In this document: in pieces, positions 61,402 through 64,000 of the stretch
Layout of the letters: each line of letters begins with the position of its first letter
How positions within the stretch are numbered: position 1 is the first letter of the stretch
The notes under the pieces: generated by a model
Told to the model about the DNA's origin: nothing
The model's input: the letters and a program-made list of their open reading frames with translations, nothing else
Database searches by the model: none
Position numbers and translations under genes: made by a program
NCBI GenBank assembly: GCA_050258375.1
Contig: JBLMYQ010000068.1
Location: 32,335 to 96,334 of the forward strand
Reading direction: 5' to 3'
Length of the DNA stretch: 64,000 nt
DNA from: JBLMYQ01 sp050258375
GTDB lineage: Bacteria > Bacillota > Clostridia > Acetivibrionales > UBA4821

Positions 61402-62481
61402 TTATGCATGGCTTGAATAAACCTTGTTATAGTAAGTAAGGGTTTGCTTAGTCATCTTATCTATTGAAAATTTGGAGCTAATTAAATTCCTTCCTTTTTC
61501 ACCCATAATCTTTCTAGCTTCTGCATTTTCAATTGCATTCTTAATTTTTAAGTACATTCCTTTTATATCCTTTGGATTGACCAACAAGCCATTTTCTCCA
61601 TCTGAAATTACTTCCGGTATTCCCCCTACCTTCGTAGCTACAAGAATCTTACCCTGTGACATAATTTCCAATATAGAAATAGGCAGACCTTCGAGAAGAG
61701 ATGGAAGTGCAAAAAAATCAAGCTCATTGATTATGTGGTATATGTCTTTTCTGATTTTGCACAGCTTAATATTTTGGCTGATGTCATTATCTGATATAAA
61801 TTTTTCTATTGATAACATTTCAGGTCCATCGCCAATAATAAAAACAGCAACATTATTATGCTCTTTAAGCACAAGCTTCATTGCCTTCAAAAAGTAGATA
61901 ATTCCTTTTTGTTTTGTTAGCCTTGACAAAATTCCAATGCATATAAAATTTTCAGGAATTGAAAACTCATTTTTAATGCTTAATCTCCTTTTTTCCAGAT
62001 TGCTGGGAAACTCAATTCCGTTGTAAATGACCTGAATATTTTTCTCATCAACACCATAGCTAACCATGCTATCTTTTACACAATCGGAAACTGCAATTAT
62101 ATTTTCACCTCTGAAATTAACATGCTTTTTTGTATTAAAGGTACTGTGTTCAGTATGTATAACCTTAATCCTTCTGAATTTGCTGATTATTAATGCAATA
62201 AGAGTAGTATATCTGTGATGCGAGTGTATTATAGATATTTTCTCAGCATCAATTATTTTGATTATGCCTTTTATGGAAGCGATTATATGCTTTGGTCTTT
62301 TACTGTTTAATGGCAAATTATAATGCTTAATCTCTTGCTTGTTGATTTCTTCCATTAATATGCCCCCACACGAAGCAACAACAGGGCTATACTCCTCTTT
62401 TATATTGCTTGCAAGACTTAAAAGTACCTTTTGTACTCCACCAATATTCATGTTTGTGTATAAATATAAAATGTTTTTCAT
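61402..62481 (-). CDS. GT4 glycosyltransferase
   Basis: This 359-residue GT-B enzyme has the N-terminal MNIGGVQKVLLSLASNI motif, IIHSHHRYTT, VIHTEHSTF and a donor domain with GILSRLTKQKGIIYFLKAM. The clear E-x7-E motif PSLLEGLPISILEIMSQG near residue 272 and GGIPEVISDGENG complete the GT4 pattern. It looks intact and active. It probably adds a later sugar to the polymer begun by the TagA-like enzyme. It lies 29 bases after the hexapeptide acyltransferase gene and has a gap of 105 bases before tagA, without a clear terminator. Confidence 0.88.
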   Translation of the reverse strand: MKNILYLYTNMNIGGVQKVLLSLASNIKEEYSPVVASCGGILMEEINKQEIKHYNLPLNSKRPKHIIASIKGIIKIIDAEKISIIHSHHRYTTLIALIISKFRRIKVIHTEHSTFNTKKHVNFRGENIIAVSDCVKDSMVSYGVDEKNIQVIYNGIEFPSNLEKRRLSIKNEFSIPENFICIGILSRLTKQKGIIYFLKAMKLVLKEHNNVAVFIIGDGPEMLSIEKFISDNDISQNIKLCKIRKDIYHIINELDFFALPSLLEGLPISILEIMSQGKILVATKVGGIPEVISDGENGLLVNPKDIKGMYLKIKNAIENAEARKIMGEKGRNLISSKFSIDKMTKQTLTYYNKVYSSHA

Positions 62482-62509
62482 TTTTTCTCCTTTAGACTTT
62501 GTTTATTAT

Positions 62510-63061
62510 TTATAATTCAACAACACTCATCTTCCTTCTTTTTACCGGGTTAACCTTACAGTAATAGATTGTCTCTTGCTCAACATCCTCCAGTACAATA
62601 GCCCCTACCCCTATTATTGAATTTGATTTTATGTTTACTGGTCCTAATATTAAAGAATTTGCTCCAATTATTACGTTATCCTCAATTATTGGCTGGGATA
62701 TAAGCCTTCCTTTACTTTCTGTTGTCTTGCCATTATTCCCACCAATTGTAACATTCTGATATATCCTCACATTTTCTCCTATTACAACCTCATGCCCTAT
62801 TACAACACCTAATCCATGTACAAGGTTAAATCCCGGTCCAATAGTTGCTCTGTAATCTATATCAACGCTATAAACAATTCTGTTTATAAACCAAATCAAC
62901 TTGGGTATTATCTTAAGCTTATGATTATAGAGCCAGCTGCTGAATCTAAATAATATTACAGCATGAAAAGATGGATTTATTATTATTGCCCAACATGATG
63001 GAGATAATAAATTTTTCTTAAAATGCAAAAAATCTTTTTTAATTAGATAAGACAGTCTCAT
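62510..63061 (-). CDS. Serine-acetyltransferase-like hexapeptide acyltransferase
   Basis: The 183-residue protein has a left-handed beta-helix with hexapeptide repeats from about residue 70 to 170: the DIDYRATIGPGFNLVHGLGVVIG motif shared with serine acetyltransferase, then NVTIGGNNGKT and NVIIGANSLILG. It is much shorter than CysE, and the N terminus includes a hydrophobic/basic segment. Polysaccharide loci often encode such proteins as sugar O- or N-acetyltransferases, and I prefer that role. The start lies 23 bases inside the preceding gene, behind AGGAGAACAG. No cysteine synthase gene is nearby. Confidence 0.82.
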   Translation of the reverse strand: MRLSYLIKKDFLHFKKNLLSPSCWAIIINPSFHAVILFRFSSWLYNHKLKIIPKLIWFINRIVYSVDIDYRATIGPGFNLVHGLGVVIGHEVVIGENVRIYQNVTIGGNNGKTTESKGRLISQPIIEDNVIIGANSLILGPVNIKSNSIIGVGAIVLEDVEQETIYYCKVNPVKRRKMSVVEL

Positions 63062-64000
63062 CTGTTCTCCTTTCTATTAAGCTTTTATAGCTTTTTATAT
63101 ATTTTTCGATACAAGTAGGCTTTGAGAAATTCTCTGCAAATACAATCCTTTTCTCTACAAAATCATAGAACCTATCTAATCTATCAAAAAACTCATTAGC
63201 ATTTAAATCCTGCAAGCTTTTGCATGTATATCCTAAATATTTATTTGAGCTTATATATGAGAAAAAGTCACCTACATCCCCTATTAATAAAGTAAAAATG
63301 CCTTTAGATAAGTATTCAGATATCTTAACAGGGGATGCAACCTTGTTGATACTGCTGTTGTCCCTGAATACTACACCTACGGTACACTTAGAATAAATAC
63401 AGTCCAAATCATTCCTGTTCAGATTGTAGTGAAATTCGCATTTGGCATTGACCTTTGATACAGCTCGTTTAATACTGCTTTCTATTTCTTTGTTTGGTTC
63501 CCCATTTATACAAAACACCCACTCTGTTTTCTGGTTCCCTAGAATTTTTATTATTGAGCCAAATTCATCAAGCTTTTGATATTTTTGCTGCCCTCCAACG
63601 TATAAAAATTTTATATTATCCATTTTTGATGAATCCGCTTTTTCTTGTTTATTACTATTAAAGGAAGAAAAACACGGCACTATTGAAAAATTGTTTTCAA
63701 TTTTTATGCTATACATTTCTTCATAATAAAGCTTTAGCTTATTAGATACAAAGTTGAACATTATTCTATCATCCTTCAAAAATCTCCTATTAAATATATA
63801 TCTGTCTATTCTTTTAAAATAATCTGCCCTTTTAATATTAGTATCCTTTAATTCTTCATACGGAACTCCTCTTATATCACAATAGACCTTTAAGTTCTTA
63901 AAAATTCTACTTGCAAAGCACCCTAAAAAGCATGCTTCTTGAGCTCTGCAGTGAATTAATATTGCAGACGTAAAAATTTTAAATATAGATACCACTATAA
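63039..64000 (-). CDS. GT4-like glycosyltransferase, 5' end outside the window
   Basis: The visible 320 or so codons resemble the middle and C-terminal parts of a GT-B glycosyltransferase: LIHCRAQEACFLGCF and CDIRGVPYEE early on, then a donor domain with KFLYVGGQQKYQKLDEFG, and an SPVKISEYLSKG block where the E-x7-E region should be. The frame is open to the window edge, and the first visible GTG (63995) would start in the middle of the N-terminal domain, so the gene is taken as cut by the window. It overlaps the acyltransferase gene by 23 bases. Confidence 0.8.
   Translation of the reverse strand, partial: IVVSIFKIFTSAILIHCRAQEACFLGCFASRIFKNLKVYCDIRGVPYEELKDTNIKRADYFKRIDRYIFNRRFLKDDRIMFNFVSNKLKLYYEEMYSIKIENNFSIVPCFSSFNSNKQEKADSSKMDNIKFLYVGGQQKYQKLDEFGSIIKILGNQKTEWVFCINGEPNKEIESSIKRAVSKVNAKCEFHYNLNRNDLDCIYSKCTVGVVFRDNSSINKVASPVKISEYLSKGIFTLLIGDVGDFFSYISSNKYLGYTCKSLQDLNANEFFDRLDRFYDFVEKRIVFAENFSKPTCIEKYIKSYKSLIERRTDETVLSN

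Overview
The window reads as one very large surface-glycan locus from a low-GC, endospore-forming, Gram-positive anaerobe of the class Clostridia. The evidence is A/T-rich codon use, a SipL-type SPOCS/LysM protein, a SpoIID protein, a triple-SLH surface protein, TTG and GTG starts behind strong GGAGG ribosome sites, and a GlpA-like/FAD/DUF1667 trio. The genus cannot be fixed from sequence alone; a Ruminiclostridium/Acetivibrio-like organism is an inference. About 56 protein genes are supported and every one lies on the minus strand, so transcription runs from high to low coordinates. No tRNA, rRNA, CRISPR array, transposase or phage gene was seen.

Layout in the direction of transcription. 64.0-53.7 kb holds cell-wall and spore functions: two GT4 glycosyltransferases, a hexapeptide acyltransferase, a TagA/WecG-type ManNAc transferase, a VanZ-like protein, a WecC-like UDP-ManNAc dehydrogenase, the SLH protein, SpoIID and SipL, with hairpin terminators after the SLH gene and after sipL. 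A 0.47-kb gene-free stretch rich in hairpins (53.25-53.72 kb) separates this from the glycan genes. 53.2-47.0 kb holds a GT2 and a WbpE-D-B-A set that would make UDP-GlcNAc(3NAc)A, plus an SDR. 47.0-37.3 kb holds two more aminotransferases, an AsnB-like amidotransferase, and a run of small modifying enzymes: FemAB-like, formyltransferase, two NodB-like, methyltransferase, GNAT and WbqC.

A clear sigma-A-type promoter at 37.2 kb opens an ABC-export module (two Wzt-type ATPases and one permease), followed by glycosyltransferases, two AsnB-like enzymes, SDR epimerases, a transglutaminase-like protein and a WbpI-like 2-epimerase (37.1-20.1 kb). Next come a GT4, the glycerol-3-phosphate-dehydrogenase-like trio and a fourth AsnB-like enzyme, ending at a terminator near 13.88 kb. 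The last part encodes a 1125-residue multidomain glycosyltransferase, the complete GDP-D-glycero-D-manno-heptose pathway (hddA, gmhA, hddC, gmhB), a large membrane protein, then a promoter at 5.24 kb and the dTDP-L-rhamnose genes (rmlA, rmlC, rmlB, rmlD) with two GT2 enzymes.

Working model (inference): the genes make one or more rhamnose- and heptose-containing glycans plus an amidated diacetamido-uronic-acid sugar, exported by the ABC transporter and displayed as S-layer glycan or secondary cell-wall polymer. The most unusual points are four AsnB-like amidotransferases in one locus, two different Wzt-type ATPases with one permease (the first with an apparent ATA start), heptamer repeats inserted in frame at two places in rmlB, a duplicated GT-like domain of unknown role, and catabolic Glp-type genes inside a glycan cluster. 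All functions are read from motifs; no database search was run.
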